A stretch of DNA of 62,079 nt from Chlorobiales bacterium (GTDB taxonomy: Bacteria > Bacteroidota > Chlorobiia > Chlorobiales > Chlorobiaceae): positions 1 through 62,079 of the forward strand of contig JAPLFE010000126.1 of NCBI GenBank assembly GCA_026390855.1, given 5' to 3'. Below are positions 1 through 8,958 of this stretch, piece by piece. The notes beneath the pieces are model-generated. The model saw only the letters and a list, made by a program, of their open reading frames with translations. It had not been told where the DNA came from and did not search any database. The position numbers and the translations under genes are program-made. Within the stretch, counting starts at the first letter, position 1; each line of letters begins with the position of its first letter.

Positions 1-309
1 AGGAGGAACCGTCCTAAAAAAAGAGGTCGTTTTATGATTAAATGGCTTCAATGTATGAACTAAAGCTTGTAGATTAAACTACGTCAAACTGCTGGTCGTT
101 AATTGCCGAAATCTGCGGAAATCAAATTTCCGCCTACAACATGTTGATGTAAGATTATTAAAAAAAATGTTGTTTTCAGGTGCTATGCTTGACTGCCCAA
201 ATGGACGGGACAAGATCAACTTTTCGATCACAGATTCAGGAGCGCGTCCCCGGATGTCGATGGCTTTTTCTGCTGATTCCAAAAGATTGGCAACGGCATT
301 GTCAATTGT
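1..309. other. window edge, no assignable gene
   Basis: No gene is recognised between the window start and the end of the bacillithiol deacetylase gene. On the minus strand an open frame runs from a TTG overlapping the bshB1 stop (about 309) down to 79, potentially about 76 codons and translationally coupled. Its sequence (segments such as NLLESAEKAIDIRG) matches nothing I know. Overlapping plus-strand frames look equally weak. Confidence 0.25.
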
Positions 310-1069
310 CAACTTCTTTGCTGGGAAAGGCGGCGCTGAAAGATTTGATTGCCATGGTTCCTGAAAGCCTGAAGCCTTCGCCGTACATGACACCGATCTG
401 TTCCCCGAAATATCTTGCGCGTGCTTCAAGCCCGGTAAGAAATTCCTTGCGTTTGATGAGCGTTTTTGGTTCCTCTGTTGTGCCTTCCCTGTAAAACTGG
501 GAAGCGAAGGAGAGAACTCCTTTTCTGGATGCATCAAAGGTTTTCGAGACATCAACGATCAAGTCGGGTTCAAGGTGTTTGAATTGGATATAGTAAAGCA
601 GATGTTCGGGCCGGTAGGGCTTTTGTGGTATTTCGTTCATGGTGGTAGTGAGCTGTTTCAGTCCGGCATAATAAAAGGCATCGGTTACCAGTTTTGAGGC
701 TTTTGAGTGGTCAGGGTGGCGTTCGTCAGGAGGGTTGATAAAAACCACATCCGGCCTGAAATGCCTTATAATCCGGACAATTTCAGCAAGGTTGTTTTCT
801 GTATAGAATAATTTAGAATCCCCCAAGTCAAGGGTCACACGACTCTGGTATCCCATAACAACTGTGGCAGCTTCAGATTCGGATTTTCTTGTTTCAGGAG
901 TTCCAAGTGTACCCATCTCACCCCTTGTGAGGTCGCATACTGCAACTGCATGTCCTTCGTTCATGATTTTCAGAAGAGTAGCTCCGCATGCCAGCTCAAC
1001 GTCGTCAGGATGAGCCCCAAAAGCAAGCGCATAGACTTTTTCAGCTGAACTTTCCAATTGTCTTGTCAT
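302..1069 (-). CDS. bshB1: bacillithiol biosynthesis deacetylase BshB1
   Basis: LmbE/PIG-L family Zn-dependent deacetylase that hydrolyses GlcNAc-malate to GlcN-malate in bacillithiol synthesis; green sulfur bacteria make an N-methylated bacillithiol. The N-terminal metal motif AHPDDVE (about residues 18-24), the TRGEMGT stretch and the second metal motif HPDHSKA are visible, and 255 residues is normal for the family. I start at the Met of MTRQLESS because upstream codons (the frame is open to 1186) enter the divergent dUTPase promoter region and look non-coding. Only about 50 bp separate it from dut, so the two likely share a divergent promoter region. Cytoplasmic. Confidence 0.88.
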   Translation of the reverse strand: MTRQLESSAEKVYALAFGAHPDDVELACGATLLKIMNEGHAVAVCDLTRGEMGTLGTPETRKSESEAATVVMGYQSRVTLDLGDSKLFYTENNLAEIVRIIRHFRPDVVFINPPDERHPDHSKASKLVTDAFYYAGLKQLTTTMNEIPQKPYRPEHLLYYIQFKHLEPDLIVDVSKTFDASRKGVLSFASQFYREGTTEEPKTLIKRKEFLTGLEARARYFGEQIGVMYGEGFRLSGTMAIKSFSAAFPSKEVDN

Positions 1070-1120
1070 TATTCGTGTTATATTTAGAGCCCTTATGTGA
1101 TGATAATATGATTTGTACTC

Positions 1121-1567
1121 ATGTTGAAAGTAAAAATTGTTCGACTTAATAAACAAGCTGTACTTCCAGTTTATGCTACTGCTCATGCAGCAGGAATGGA
1201 TATTTCTGCATGCATTGATGACCCCATAACCATCGAGCCATTTAAAACTGCGTTGATTCCATCAGGGTTTGCTCTTGAGTTGCCCGAAGGGTATGAGGCG
1301 CAGCTTCGTCCTAGAAGCGGCCTCGCATTGCGCTCTTTAATATCACTTCCGAACACCCCAGCAACTATTGATGCTGATTATCGAGGAGAGGTTAAGGTGA
1401 TTCTCATCAACTATGGCATGGAGCCGTTTACTGTTCGTCATGGCGACCGCATAGCGCAGATGGTGGTTGCAAAAGTTGAACAGGTTTGCTTTGAAGAGGT
1501 AGAAGAACTTAGCACGACTGGACGAGGTGAAGGGGGGTTTGGCCATACAGGAACAACCTCTGTGTGA
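1121..1567 (+). CDS. dut: dUTP diphosphatase
   Basis: Trimeric dUTPase that converts dUTP to dUMP and pyrophosphate, keeping uracil out of DNA and supplying thymidylate synthesis. All five motifs can be read: AGMD (1), RPRSGLALR (2), the uracil-binding [12 protein letters not shown] (3), RIAQMVV (4) and the C-terminal [11 protein letters not shown] arm (5). Motif 3 has ATID where GTID is usual, a mild variation. At 148 residues the length is standard. It is divergent from bshB1 and convergent with the sigma-54 regulator, so probably monocistronic. Confidence 0.95.
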   Translation: MLKVKIVRLNKQAVLPVYATAHAAGMDISACIDDPITIEPFKTALIPSGFALELPEGYEAQLRPRSGLALRSLISLPNTPATIDADYRGEVKVILINYGMEPFTVRHGDRIAQMVVAKVEQVCFEEVEELSTTGRGEGGFGHTGTTSV

Positions 1568-1605
1568 CCAAAACGAGAAATTAACTGCATGTGAAAGTCA
1601 AAGAA

Positions 1606-3066
1606 TTATCCCGTTTTCAGATTCTCGAGACCGAACTTATCCAGTTTCCGATAGAGTGTTGCTCGACCTATCCCGAGCATACGGGCTGTTCTTGTGAGAT
1701 TGCCGTTAGAAGCCTTGTAGGCCTTGATGATTGCATCCCGTTCGTGCTCTTCAAGCGAGAATGATGTATTGTTGCCGTTCCTGTCGTGAGGGATGAATTC
1801 TTCCTGAGTTTCAGGAAGTTTCTTTTCAGTCGAGCTTGCAGACGTTGAGCCGGGGATCAGAGCTGTTTGCAATGTTTCAATGATGTTTCCCTTTCTGGTC
1901 ACTGCCGAGCGTTGGACTGCATTTCTGAGCTCACGGATATTTCCCGGCCATTGATAATTTTCAAGGATCTTAATCGCCTCAGGGTTGAACTGCAGCGGGC
2001 CAATATTGTTTGCTCTTGAAAACTCGTCTAAAAAATGTTTGGCGAGAATTGGAATGTCTTCAGGCCTTTCGCGTAGTGGCGGTAGAAAAAGCAGGAATTC
2101 TTCGAGTCGATAGTAAAGATCTTCTCTGAAAAGATTGTTTTTTATGGCTTGGGCAAAATCTCTATTGGTAGCTGAAATGATTCGAATGTCAATGTTTTTT
2201 TCCGTTTTTTCTCCTACTCTCCGGATTTTTCTTTCCTGCAACACACGAAGAATCTTTGCCTGGACCTCGGAATCCATGTCGCCGATCTCGTCTAAAAATA
2301 AAGTGCCTTGGTCAGCTTGTTCAAAAAAGCCAATATGATCTTTTTCTGCGCCGGTGAAAGAGCCTTTGACATGGCCAAAAAGAATGCTGTCCGCCAGATT
2401 GTTTGAAATTGCAGCGCAGTTGATCGAAACAAACGGTCCGTTTTTCCGTTTACTACCGTTGTGAATGGCCTGAGCAAACAATTCCTTACCGGTTCCACTT
2501 TCGCCAATTATAAGCACGTTCAGCTCAGTATCCATGACTAGTCTAACCTGCTCCAGAGTCTGTTTGATCGCTGCGCTTTTTCCAATTATACTATGAAACA
2601 GTTCCTTGTTTATCAGTCCTTTTTGCATCACTTGTACCTCTTTTTTCAAAGAGGACTCAGCTAATGCATTACGCATGCCAAGTTCAAGGCGTTCAAAGTT
2701 CAAAGGTTTGGTCAGATACTCTAATGCTCCAAGCTTAATGCATTTTACAGCATCGGGGATATCATTTGAGGCAGTCACCATGATGACTGGTGTGGTAATT
2801 TTGTGAGCCTTTAAGTATAGCATTACCTCAAAGCCGTTTTTCTTCGGCATGTTGATATCTAAAAGAATAACGTCTATAGGCTGTTCTGAAATGCATTGTA
2901 TACACTCATCCCCGTCTTCTGCCGTTAGTGCGGTATACCCTAATTTCTGAACATAATGAGTAATAATCTGACGTGAAGTATTGTCATCGTCAGCAATAAG
3001 AACCACCTTCTTTCGTAGTAAGTCCATTGTTCTGTTGGAATAATGGCTATTATTATCTTCTTTCAA
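1606..3066 (-). CDS. NtrC-family sigma-54 response regulator
   Basis: Three-domain activator: receiver (about residues 20-135, phospho-acceptor Asp in LLDINMP, Lys in TKPL), AAA+ sigma-54 interaction domain (about 160-400, Walker A GESGTGKE, Walker B LFLDEIGDM) and a Fis-type helix-turn-helix (about 440-480, ARMLGIGRATLYRKL). The sigma-54 contacting loop reads GSFTGA rather than GAFTGA, a substitution that can alter sigma-54 contact but occurs naturally. No histidine kinase lies beside it, so it is an orphan here; its partner and targets cannot be told. It probably activates sigma-54 promoters when phosphorylated. Confidence 0.9.
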   Translation of the reverse strand: MKEDNNSHYSNRTMDLLRKKVVLIADDDNTSRQIITHYVQKLGYTALTAEDGDECIQCISEQPIDVILLDINMPKKNGFEVMLYLKAHKITTPVIMVTASNDIPDAVKCIKLGALEYLTKPLNFERLELGMRNALAESSLKKEVQVMQKGLINKELFHSIIGKSAAIKQTLEQVRLVMDTELNVLIIGESGTGKELFAQAIHNGSKRKNGPFVSINCAAISNNLADSILFGHVKGSFTGAEKDHIGFFEQADQGTLFLDEIGDMDSEVQAKILRVLQERKIRRVGEKTEKNIDIRIISATNRDFAQAIKNNLFREDLYYRLEEFLLFLPPLRERPEDIPILAKHFLDEFSRANNIGPLQFNPEAIKILENYQWPGNIRELRNAVQRSAVTRKGNIIETLQTALIPGSTSASSTEKKLPETQEEFIPHDRNGNNTSFSLEEHERDAIIKAYKASNGNLTRTARMLGIGRATLYRKLDKFGLENLKTG

Positions 3067-3208
3067 TGCATTTATCCTTTTTTAGCGGGCCAGGGGAGAA
3101 AAAATGCTTGAAAATCCCTAATTAAGTAACTATCAGGGATTTTCAAAAGTTTCAATATAGCTTTGACTGTTCAGGTAATACAGAAAAAAAGCGCGTTATT
3201 GTGCGGTT

Positions 3209-3808
3209 TCAATTTTTTGGTTTCAAAACAGGTGCCGGAGTTATCGTTTCCGGAACGATCTCTTTCTGAGAGAAGGGGATTTGTCTGACTTCTTTTTTCT
3301 GCCGATCTTGACCAATCTGCATTCCCGGAGAAACGATCTTATTCATAAGCTGTCCAAGCCCAGAATTAACATTGTTGAACAGGTTTTGTACTTGTCCTGA
3401 ACTAACAGTAGAGTTCAGGTTCTCAAGCAGATTTTTCCATAATTTGCCAAGTTCCTGAAAAGAACTTTGTACCTGTTCTGAATTAATTGTTGCGGTAACG
3501 CCTTCTATGAGTTGTCCAGTGGTTGAGGTGACACCTTCAATAAGCTGCCCAGAAACAGAGTTGACGTTGTTGATGATTCCCTTAACTGGTTCGGAATTGA
3601 TAGTTGAGGTAACTCCTTCAATCAGTTGTCCGGTAGCGGAACTTACCGAGCTTATTATTTCCTGGACTGATCCAATAGTTGAATCAATCAGGATACCTAC
3701 GTTGCCAATCAGATTGGCCATGTCTCCATTGCCGACATTAGTTTCTGGATTTTTCTGGGCCGCCGGTTTTGTTGAACCTGCCGGTTTGTTGAGCTCTTCT
3801 GCTGCCAT
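3209..3808 (-). CDS. repeat protein resembling chlorosome envelope proteins
   Basis: 199 residues, low complexity, rich in Ser, Asn, Val, Ile and Gln. A motif of the form (S)GQLIEGVTST with NSE spacers recurs three times between residues about 55 and 115, and a weaker copy (GQLMNKIVS) sits near 160. The N-terminal half resembles the amphipathic, Gly/Ser/Val-rich CsmB/CsmF/CsmH style of chlorosome envelope protein, and the length is close to that of CsmH. The assignment rests on style and organism, not on a firm motif. The C-terminal tail is charged and Pro-rich. Monocistronic, with its own promoter region to the right. Confidence 0.45.
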   Translation of the reverse strand: MAAEELNKPAGSTKPAAQKNPETNVGNGDMANLIGNVGILIDSTIGSVQEIISSVSSATGQLIEGVTSTINSEPVKGIINNVNSVSGQLIEGVTSTTGQLIEGVTATINSEQVQSSFQELGKLWKNLLENLNSTVSSGQVQNLFNNVNSGLGQLMNKIVSPGMQIGQDRQKKEVRQIPFSQKEIVPETITPAPVLKPKN

Positions 3809-3946
3809 AGTTCGATGTGGTTAAGGGTAATTAGATGTAATTTGCTAAATATAACAATCTATTTACTAAGTCCTTCACCTCTCAGAGGTATTTTGAACAG
3901 TGGTAATTGTCATAATTGCTCAGGTTACAGGAAAGGTGTTTTTCCT

Positions 3947-4651
3947 TCAGTCTCCGTTGATATTGTCCTTGTAATATCGGATAATGGTTTCCTGGTTAAC
4001 TCCAAGTGCATACATAAAATGAATGGTTCCAAAAATTATCTGCAGTTGGATTATACCATTTTTGTGATACCTTCTGGCCGACGTGGTGACCTCGGTTTCG
4101 AGAATGTGGAATTGCTCGTGTTGCTCAATGCGACTGATGATATTGATGTCTTCCATAACGAGAAGTGTTTCATCAAATCCTCCGAGGTTAAAAAAGAAAG
4201 ATTTGTCAATAAAGAGCGATTGGTCCCCTCCGCGGCATACCATCCAAGGAAACTGTGTGAACCATCCATACAAGCTCATGACAGGGTGCGGATCGTTAAA
4301 GTTCATTCTGAAACATCCCGCCTTTTTCCCGGCGGCAACAGCTGAACGGATATCGTCGATAAAGGTTTCCGGCGGCATTGAATCAGCATGCAGAAAGTAG
4401 AGGATATCGCCTTTGGCAAGATGGGCTCCGGAATTCATTTGTGTGGAGCGTCCTTTTTTACTTGGGCAAACGGTCACGGGAAAATTTGAGAGGATCTTTG
4501 GGGTGCTGTCGGTACTGGCATCACTGACAATGATCTCGACCCCTTTTATCTGTTCGGTTATTGCAAGTATGGTCTGTAGCGACTGGGCAATGATTGCTTC
4601 TTCATTATATGTCGGAATGATAATGCTAATGCTTATTCCTTGAGTGTCCAT
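3947..4651 (-). CDS. TIGR04283-type family 2 glycosyltransferase
   Basis: GT-A fold glycosyltransferase: nucleotide-binding start SIIIPTYNEE (residues about 8-17), DASTDST, and the DXD-like region FLHADS (about 90). At 234 residues it has the length of the arsenosugar-cluster GT2 subfamily. It overlaps the next gene upstream (4633-5241) by about 19 bp, and that gene in turn overlaps arsS, so the three form one operon on the minus strand. In other bacteria the trio is associated with arsenosugar-like metabolite synthesis; the sugar donor and acceptor are not known from sequence. Confidence 0.8.
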   Translation of the reverse strand: MDTQGISISIIIPTYNEEAIIAQSLQTILAITEQIKGVEIIVSDASTDSTPKILSNFPVTVCPSKKGRSTQMNSGAHLAKGDILYFLHADSMPPETFIDDIRSAVAAGKKAGCFRMNFNDPHPVMSLYGWFTQFPWMVCRGGDQSLFIDKSFFFNLGGFDETLLVMEDINIISRIEQHEQFHILETEVTTSARRYHKNGIIQLQIIFGTIHFMYALGVNQETIIRYYKDNINGD

Positions 4652-5241
4652 AATCCGCTTTTTTTCAGGTCATCAAACGTATCAATATCCGAAAGCTCGG
4701 GTAGTAGCTCATATTGTATGGTAAGGCGTTGGAGTATAGCGATTGTATCCCTGAGTACATCGCATGTGCTCCACTGTCGGTCAAGAAAAAGTTCTGGTAT
4801 GAGCATGTTAAGGCCAATAAGGTAAAATCCTCCATCGCACGCAGGCCCGATGACCGCATCTGAGTGTTCAAGCGCTGTGAATGCGGAATCGAGGATAGCG
4901 GCGCCTAATTCATAACAATCAGTTCCTATAAGCACGATATGGCGAAAGTCTGCTTCAAATCCTGTTTTGATCGCATGCAGCATTCGTTCACCAAGATCTT
5001 CACCCAGTTGTAATTGAACATTAAAATTGTCTGTGAGAAAGATATCGGTTGAAGGAATGAAGTTCGAATAATACACTGTTCGTTTTGCATCAACATTGAT
5101 GGCGATATTTGCGGTATGGTTTCGGAGTTTTTCGTAAACAGCAAGGGCTTTTTCATTACCTATGGAGCTTGCCAGGCGTGTTTTTACTAATCCAAGTTCC
5201 GGATTTTTTGTAAAAATGATGAGTAATGAGTCTTCTCTCAT
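4633..5241 (-). CDS. TIGR04282/DUF2064 glycosyltransferase-like protein
   Basis: Nucleotide-diphospho-sugar-transferase-like protein of about 202 residues. FTKNPELGLVKTRLA near the N-terminus is the hallmark of the TIGR04282 family, followed by GEDLGERM and IGTDCYEL, the usual metal/nucleotide site. I chose the ATG at 5241 (MREDSLLII) because it overlaps the arsS stop in the sequence ATGA, a translational coupling signal; a longer frame reaches 5283. It sits between arsS and the GT2 gene in the arsenosugar-type operon. It may form or transfer an activated sugar. Confidence 0.8.
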   Translation of the reverse strand: MREDSLLIIFTKNPELGLVKTRLASSIGNEKALAVYEKLRNHTANIAINVDAKRTVYYSNFIPSTDIFLTDNFNVQLQLGEDLGERMLHAIKTGFEADFRHIVLIGTDCYELGAAILDSAFTALEHSDAVIGPACDGGFYLIGLNMLIPELFLDRQWSTCDVLRDTIAILQRLTIQYELLPELSDIDTFDDLKKSGLWTLKE

Positions 5242-6293
5242 ACCAGACACCCGTGACAGCTTGAACCAGCTCCTGCCGTACATCCATAACAGTGCTGGCC
5301 GACTGTTATGAGGCGATTGCGGAGCTTTTCCTCATTGAACGAGCTTATATGCTGTGGAGCGCGCTTATCTAACGGGAGTTGGAGCATCTGGTTGAAATCA
5401 CAATCGTAGAGTGTACCGTCCCAACCAACTGAAACTGTAGTCCGGCACATAAGGTTTTTCACGGCAAGGGGATTGTAGCTCTTGGCAAGCATTGACATAT
5501 ACTTGCAATAGTAACCGCTTTCAAGGAGATCGTTAAGAAAGCGACTGATCGGCATGTTGGTGATAGTATAGAGATGGTTGAAGACAACTCCATGCTTCTC
5601 GACGAGTTGCTTTTTAAATTCCCTTTCAAGCTGCAGTTGCTCTATTGGTAGTGAAGGGCCATCGGGGTTATAGAGTAAATTGAGCTCGAGGTTGCTTTCC
5701 TTTTTGCCGTAGCCCAGGTTGTTCAGTAGTTTCAACGCTTCGATGGATCGTTCGAAAACCCCGTACCCTCTCATATTATCAACTGTCGTTTTTGTATAAC
5801 AGGGAAGTGAGGCGATAAGAGTGACCCTGTGCTGTTTGAAAAAATCGGGCAAATCACGGTATTTTTCGTTTGCGGTGAAAAGGGTAAGGTTAGACCGGAC
5901 AACGATTTTTGCGTCTTGTACTCTGGTTCTTATGCTTTCAATAAACCAACGAAAATCCGGGTTCATTTCTGGCGCTCCACCTGTAATGTCGACTGTTTTT
6001 ATGGAGCTTTTATCAAGAGCATCCAAGCAGTACCGCATGGTTTGGGGTGTCATGACTTCTTTGCGATCGGGTCCGGCATCAACATGGCAGTGGCGGCAGA
6101 GGAGGTTACAAACATAACCGGTGTTGATCTGCAAAATATCAATACTCGTGGAAGAGAGTGGAACGTTTCCAGATTCTTCAAGTATTTTGCTAAATGGGTG
6201 TATGCCGCAGTCAGTTTCTTCAAGCAGTTTCACTTGAGCATCAGCGGCTGCTAATATCGTGTTTTGTCGGTGTAGTGTTTGTGTTTTTTGCAT
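5238..6293 (-). CDS. arsS: radical SAM protein ArsS (arsenosugar biosynthesis)
   Basis: Radical SAM enzyme of 351 residues thought to transfer the 5'-deoxyadenosyl group of SAM onto dimethylarsenite on the way to arsenosugars. The radical SAM cluster motif is CNLLCRHCH (about residues 72-80). The extra C-terminal Cys motif CYGCTAGAGSSCHGCL is characteristic of this family. It is first gene of a three-gene operon with two glycosyltransferase-like genes. No arsM methyltransferase lies nearby, so methylated arsenic would have to come from a gene elsewhere. Cytoplasmic, oxygen sensitive by family. Confidence 0.88.
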   Translation of the reverse strand: MQKTQTLHRQNTILAAADAQVKLLEETDCGIHPFSKILEESGNVPLSSTSIDILQINTGYVCNLLCRHCHVDAGPDRKEVMTPQTMRYCLDALDKSSIKTVDITGGAPEMNPDFRWFIESIRTRVQDAKIVVRSNLTLFTANEKYRDLPDFFKQHRVTLIASLPCYTKTTVDNMRGYGVFERSIEALKLLNNLGYGKKESNLELNLLYNPDGPSLPIEQLQLEREFKKQLVEKHGVVFNHLYTITNMPISRFLNDLLESGYYCKYMSMLAKSYNPLAVKNLMCRTTVSVGWDGTLYDCDFNQMLQLPLDKRAPQHISSFNEEKLRNRLITVGQHCYGCTAGAGSSCHGCLV

Positions 6294-6443
6294 AACAGGA
6301 GGATGCGAATGTTGCGTTTGTGGTTTTAAACGCTTATTGCGCTAATTCGTTCAGTTTTCGGGGCAATACTGAAAGGTCAGTAAAGAATCGCAACCCAGGA
6401 AATGCCTTTTCTGTTATCGCTTTTCCTGGGGTTTACTATTTGC

Positions 6444-7805
6444 TCAGACTCCGAACTTACTGAGCAGCTTTTCAGCCACCATCTTTCCACTTAGTGCAGC
6501 TCCTTCCATGGAGGCCAGATAGCGCTGATAGGTGTAATCTCCGGCAAGGAAGAAGTTTTTGACCGGGCTGATTTGGTCAGGGCGAAATTGGTCGACATCA
6601 GGGACTGCTTTGTAAACCGATTGTGGAATTTTGACAATGGACGATTTAAGCAGTTTTGCTTGACGGGATTTAGGGAACCTTTCATGGATGTCTTTCATAA
6701 CAAGCTCTGTTATTACTTCGTTAGGCATACTCATGAGTTGGTGGGCTGGTGCAAGCACAAGGCTCATGACGCTACCTCCGTTTGCTGTTCCCATGCTGTT
6801 CTGGAAGTCTTCAGGACAGGTGATTGAGACATCGGCAAAGGTTGCAAAAATAGTGCCCTGCGAAAACATGAGATTATCGGTGTCTGTTATTTTTCTGTCA
6901 AACCAAAGCTGACAGTTAGCAACTGGACTTCCAACAAATTCGTGAAGGTTGCGGAAATATTTATGGGTGAGCCACTCTATAGGTACTATTTTCTTAATGT
7001 TATGTACAGGCAGTGCGGAAATATAGGCGTCAGCCTCAATTTTATGCCCATCCTGGAGTACAGCATTTTGAATTGTATGATCACTGTTCAGTTCAAACCT
7101 GTTCAGTTTAGCATCGACAAAAATGCGTCCACCCTTGCTCTGGATATATTGCCGCATTGGCTCAATCATTGAGTCGCCAGGATTTTTCCGGAAAAATGCA
7201 AACTTTGTTGCAGCATAATCGGTCCCGAAATATTTAAAAATGGTTATCATCGGTCGGGCACTGATGATGTTAGGCTCGATGAAGTTCATGGCAAGTGCAA
7301 TGGCGCGCCAAAGTTTCTGAAGCGAATGTTCAGAAGCGCCTCTCAGTCGGTGCCACTCTGAATAAGTCATAGAGTCCTGGCTGCGGAAATACTCCTCATT
7401 ACCTGCTAGGGCAGGGTAGAGTCCCTTGATCAGAGAAATTTTGTCCCACATGGTGAGAAAATCGGCCTGAAGACCGCCAACAACTTCTGCCCAAGGACTG
7501 GGAAGCTTTGCTTTTGTAAAACTTGAATGTTTGCCGTCGGGTTCGGCATAGATCAGTGAATGGTTTTTCCATTGATAATTATCTTCTGCGCCGACTCGTT
7601 TGAGATATTTTTGAAGTTGTTCGTAACCCCCAAAAACAATATGAAGTCCAGACTCTATGGAATCACCATCATTGTCTTTCCAGACGGATACTTTGCCGCC
7701 AAGTATCTTGCGTTTCTCATAAATCTCAACAGTGTGCCCTCGATCCACAAGTTCTATTGCTGCGCTAAGTCCTGCAACTCCTGCGCCGAAAATTGCTATT
7801 TTCAC
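6444..7805 (-). CDS. crtQ: plant-type carotene desaturase (CrtQ-like; CrtP possible)
   Basis: FAD-dependent desaturase in the poly-cis carotenoid route used by green sulfur bacteria and cyanobacteria. The N-terminal dinucleotide-binding motif is IFGAGVAGLSAA with the acidic end at EIYEKR, then LGGKV. The C-terminal motif FFLAGDYTYQRYLASMEG binds FAD. The core (ISARPMITIF, SSIVKIPQSVY) is closer to zeta-carotene desaturase, while the C-terminal GDYT..RYLASMEGA is closer to phytoene desaturase, so CrtQ is the better guess but CrtP cannot be excluded. 453 residues is normal. crtB lies 50 kb away in this window. Confidence 0.8.
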   Translation of the reverse strand: MKIAIFGAGVAGLSAAIELVDRGHTVEIYEKRKILGGKVSVWKDNDGDSIESGLHIVFGGYEQLQKYLKRVGAEDNYQWKNHSLIYAEPDGKHSSFTKAKLPSPWAEVVGGLQADFLTMWDKISLIKGLYPALAGNEEYFRSQDSMTYSEWHRLRGASEHSLQKLWRAIALAMNFIEPNIISARPMITIFKYFGTDYAATKFAFFRKNPGDSMIEPMRQYIQSKGGRIFVDAKLNRFELNSDHTIQNAVLQDGHKIEADAYISALPVHNIKKIVPIEWLTHKYFRNLHEFVGSPVANCQLWFDRKITDTDNLMFSQGTIFATFADVSITCPEDFQNSMGTANGGSVMSLVLAPAHQLMSMPNEVITELVMKDIHERFPKSRQAKLLKSSIVKIPQSVYKAVPDVDQFRPDQISPVKNFFLAGDYTYQRYLASMEGAALSGKMVAEKLLSKFGV

Positions 7806-8386
7806 CGTTACTTATGATTTGTGATTACAAGAGATGTGGATTGCTGGAATCAAGGCGTTAATATAATTAATTATAATCCTATAAGGAAAATCATATACCG
7901 CTTGGAAAAAGCGGCGGGGCTTGAAACCTCAATCTTTCATTATTCTGAGCGCCTTGTCTATTTCCGAAATGATTTTCCTTCCCAGCAGCAGTGATGCACT
8001 TAAGACAAAGTGCAGGTCTTCAATGGCTGGACGAGGAGGTATGGGAGGAAAACCTCTTTTTTCTATTGTTTTGTCGTCTCTTTTTTGGGATACAAGCTTC
8101 TTGTTTTCTCGGGAGGGCATGGAAAAATGTTTGTTTTTTATTTCTAAAAAAACATAACTCTTACACTGGTCACTTTATGAGCTATTTCAATAAGTTGCCT
8201 AAACATAAAGAAAAGGAAAACAACTGACAACCACTTTCAGAGTCGTCGGTAATGCCGCAAAAAGAAGGTTGCTCCTAAATTATTTAAGATATTTATCGAA
8301 AAAGTTGCGAATCCTAAAGAAACTGATTGTTTTTTTCTTATTATTATTTAATTTCCAACAAAATTGAATTAAACAAAATCAATCTT
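7806..8386. other. long spacer with a possible small minus-strand ORF
   Basis: About 580 bp between divergent crtQ and the Lrp-type gene. On the minus strand 8120-7929 could encode a 63-residue basic protein whose second half (FVLSASLLLGRKIISEIDKAL) looks protein-like; no Shine-Dalgarno is visible and I recognise no family. A hairpin CCGCTT-N5-AAGCGG (about 7900-7916) lies just past its stop. The remaining 8130-8386 is AT-rich, with no clear gene, and presumably holds the promoter of the regulator. Confidence 0.3.
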
Positions 8387-8911
8387 ATGTCGGGCCACCT
8401 TGATCTGATCGACCTTAAAATTATTGAGTCTCTTGGAGAAAACGGTAGAGTGCGATTGAGCGAACTTGCTGAAGTCGTTGGCCTTTCAATCCCGTCTGTC
8501 AGTGAGCGGCTCGATAAGCTGCAGAAGAATGGCATTATCAAAGGCTTTTCCATGGAGGTTGATGAACGGCAGCTTGGCTTTGATATTCATGCTTTTGTAA
8601 GGGTTAGAATTGATTCCTCAAAGCATTACAAGTCATTTATGGAGCATGTGATGAAAGAGGATGAGATCATGGAGTGTTTTTCTGTTACCGGTGAGGGCTC
8701 GCATATATTAAAAGTCATGACCCATAACACCGCGTCCCTTGAAATGTTTCTTTCAAGAATACAGAGTTGGCCCGGTGTTCTGTCAACCAATACCAGTTTT
8801 GTGCTTTCACAGTTGAAGAAAAATAAAAAGATCAGTGCGGAAATTGTTCGCACTAACCTTCAGGACCGTCAGGTACTGATAACGTTTGATGAAAAAAAAT
8901 CAAGGAAATAA
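8387..8911 (+). CDS. Lrp/AsnC family transcriptional regulator
   Basis: N-terminal winged helix-turn-helix (residues about 5-60, with GRVRLSELAEVVGLS followed by SVSERLDKL) and a C-terminal RAM ligand-binding domain (about 70-150, beta-alpha-beta pattern FVRVRIDS through VMTHN). The start at 8387 gives a normal 174-residue protein; the frame is open 20 codons upstream but that region is AT-rich and unlike Lrp N-termini. It ends 47 bp before glnN on the same strand, so it may control nitrogen assimilation, possibly sensing glutamine or another amino acid. This link is inferred from position only. Confidence 0.88.
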   Translation: MSGHLDLIDLKIIESLGENGRVRLSELAEVVGLSIPSVSERLDKLQKNGIIKGFSMEVDERQLGFDIHAFVRVRIDSSKHYKSFMEHVMKEDEIMECFSVTGEGSHILKVMTHNTASLEMFLSRIQSWPGVLSTNTSFVLSQLKKNKKISAEIVRTNLQDRQVLITFDEKKSRK

Positions 8912-8958
8912 AAAAATAAGAAGGTTTCATTTTTTCGGAGACAACACACACCAATATC

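Noticed and set aside
79-555. 158-codon minus-strand frame overlapping the bshB1 3' end
   Set aside because: Most of it is the shadow of bshB1; only the part beyond 309 could be independent, and it shows no family features.
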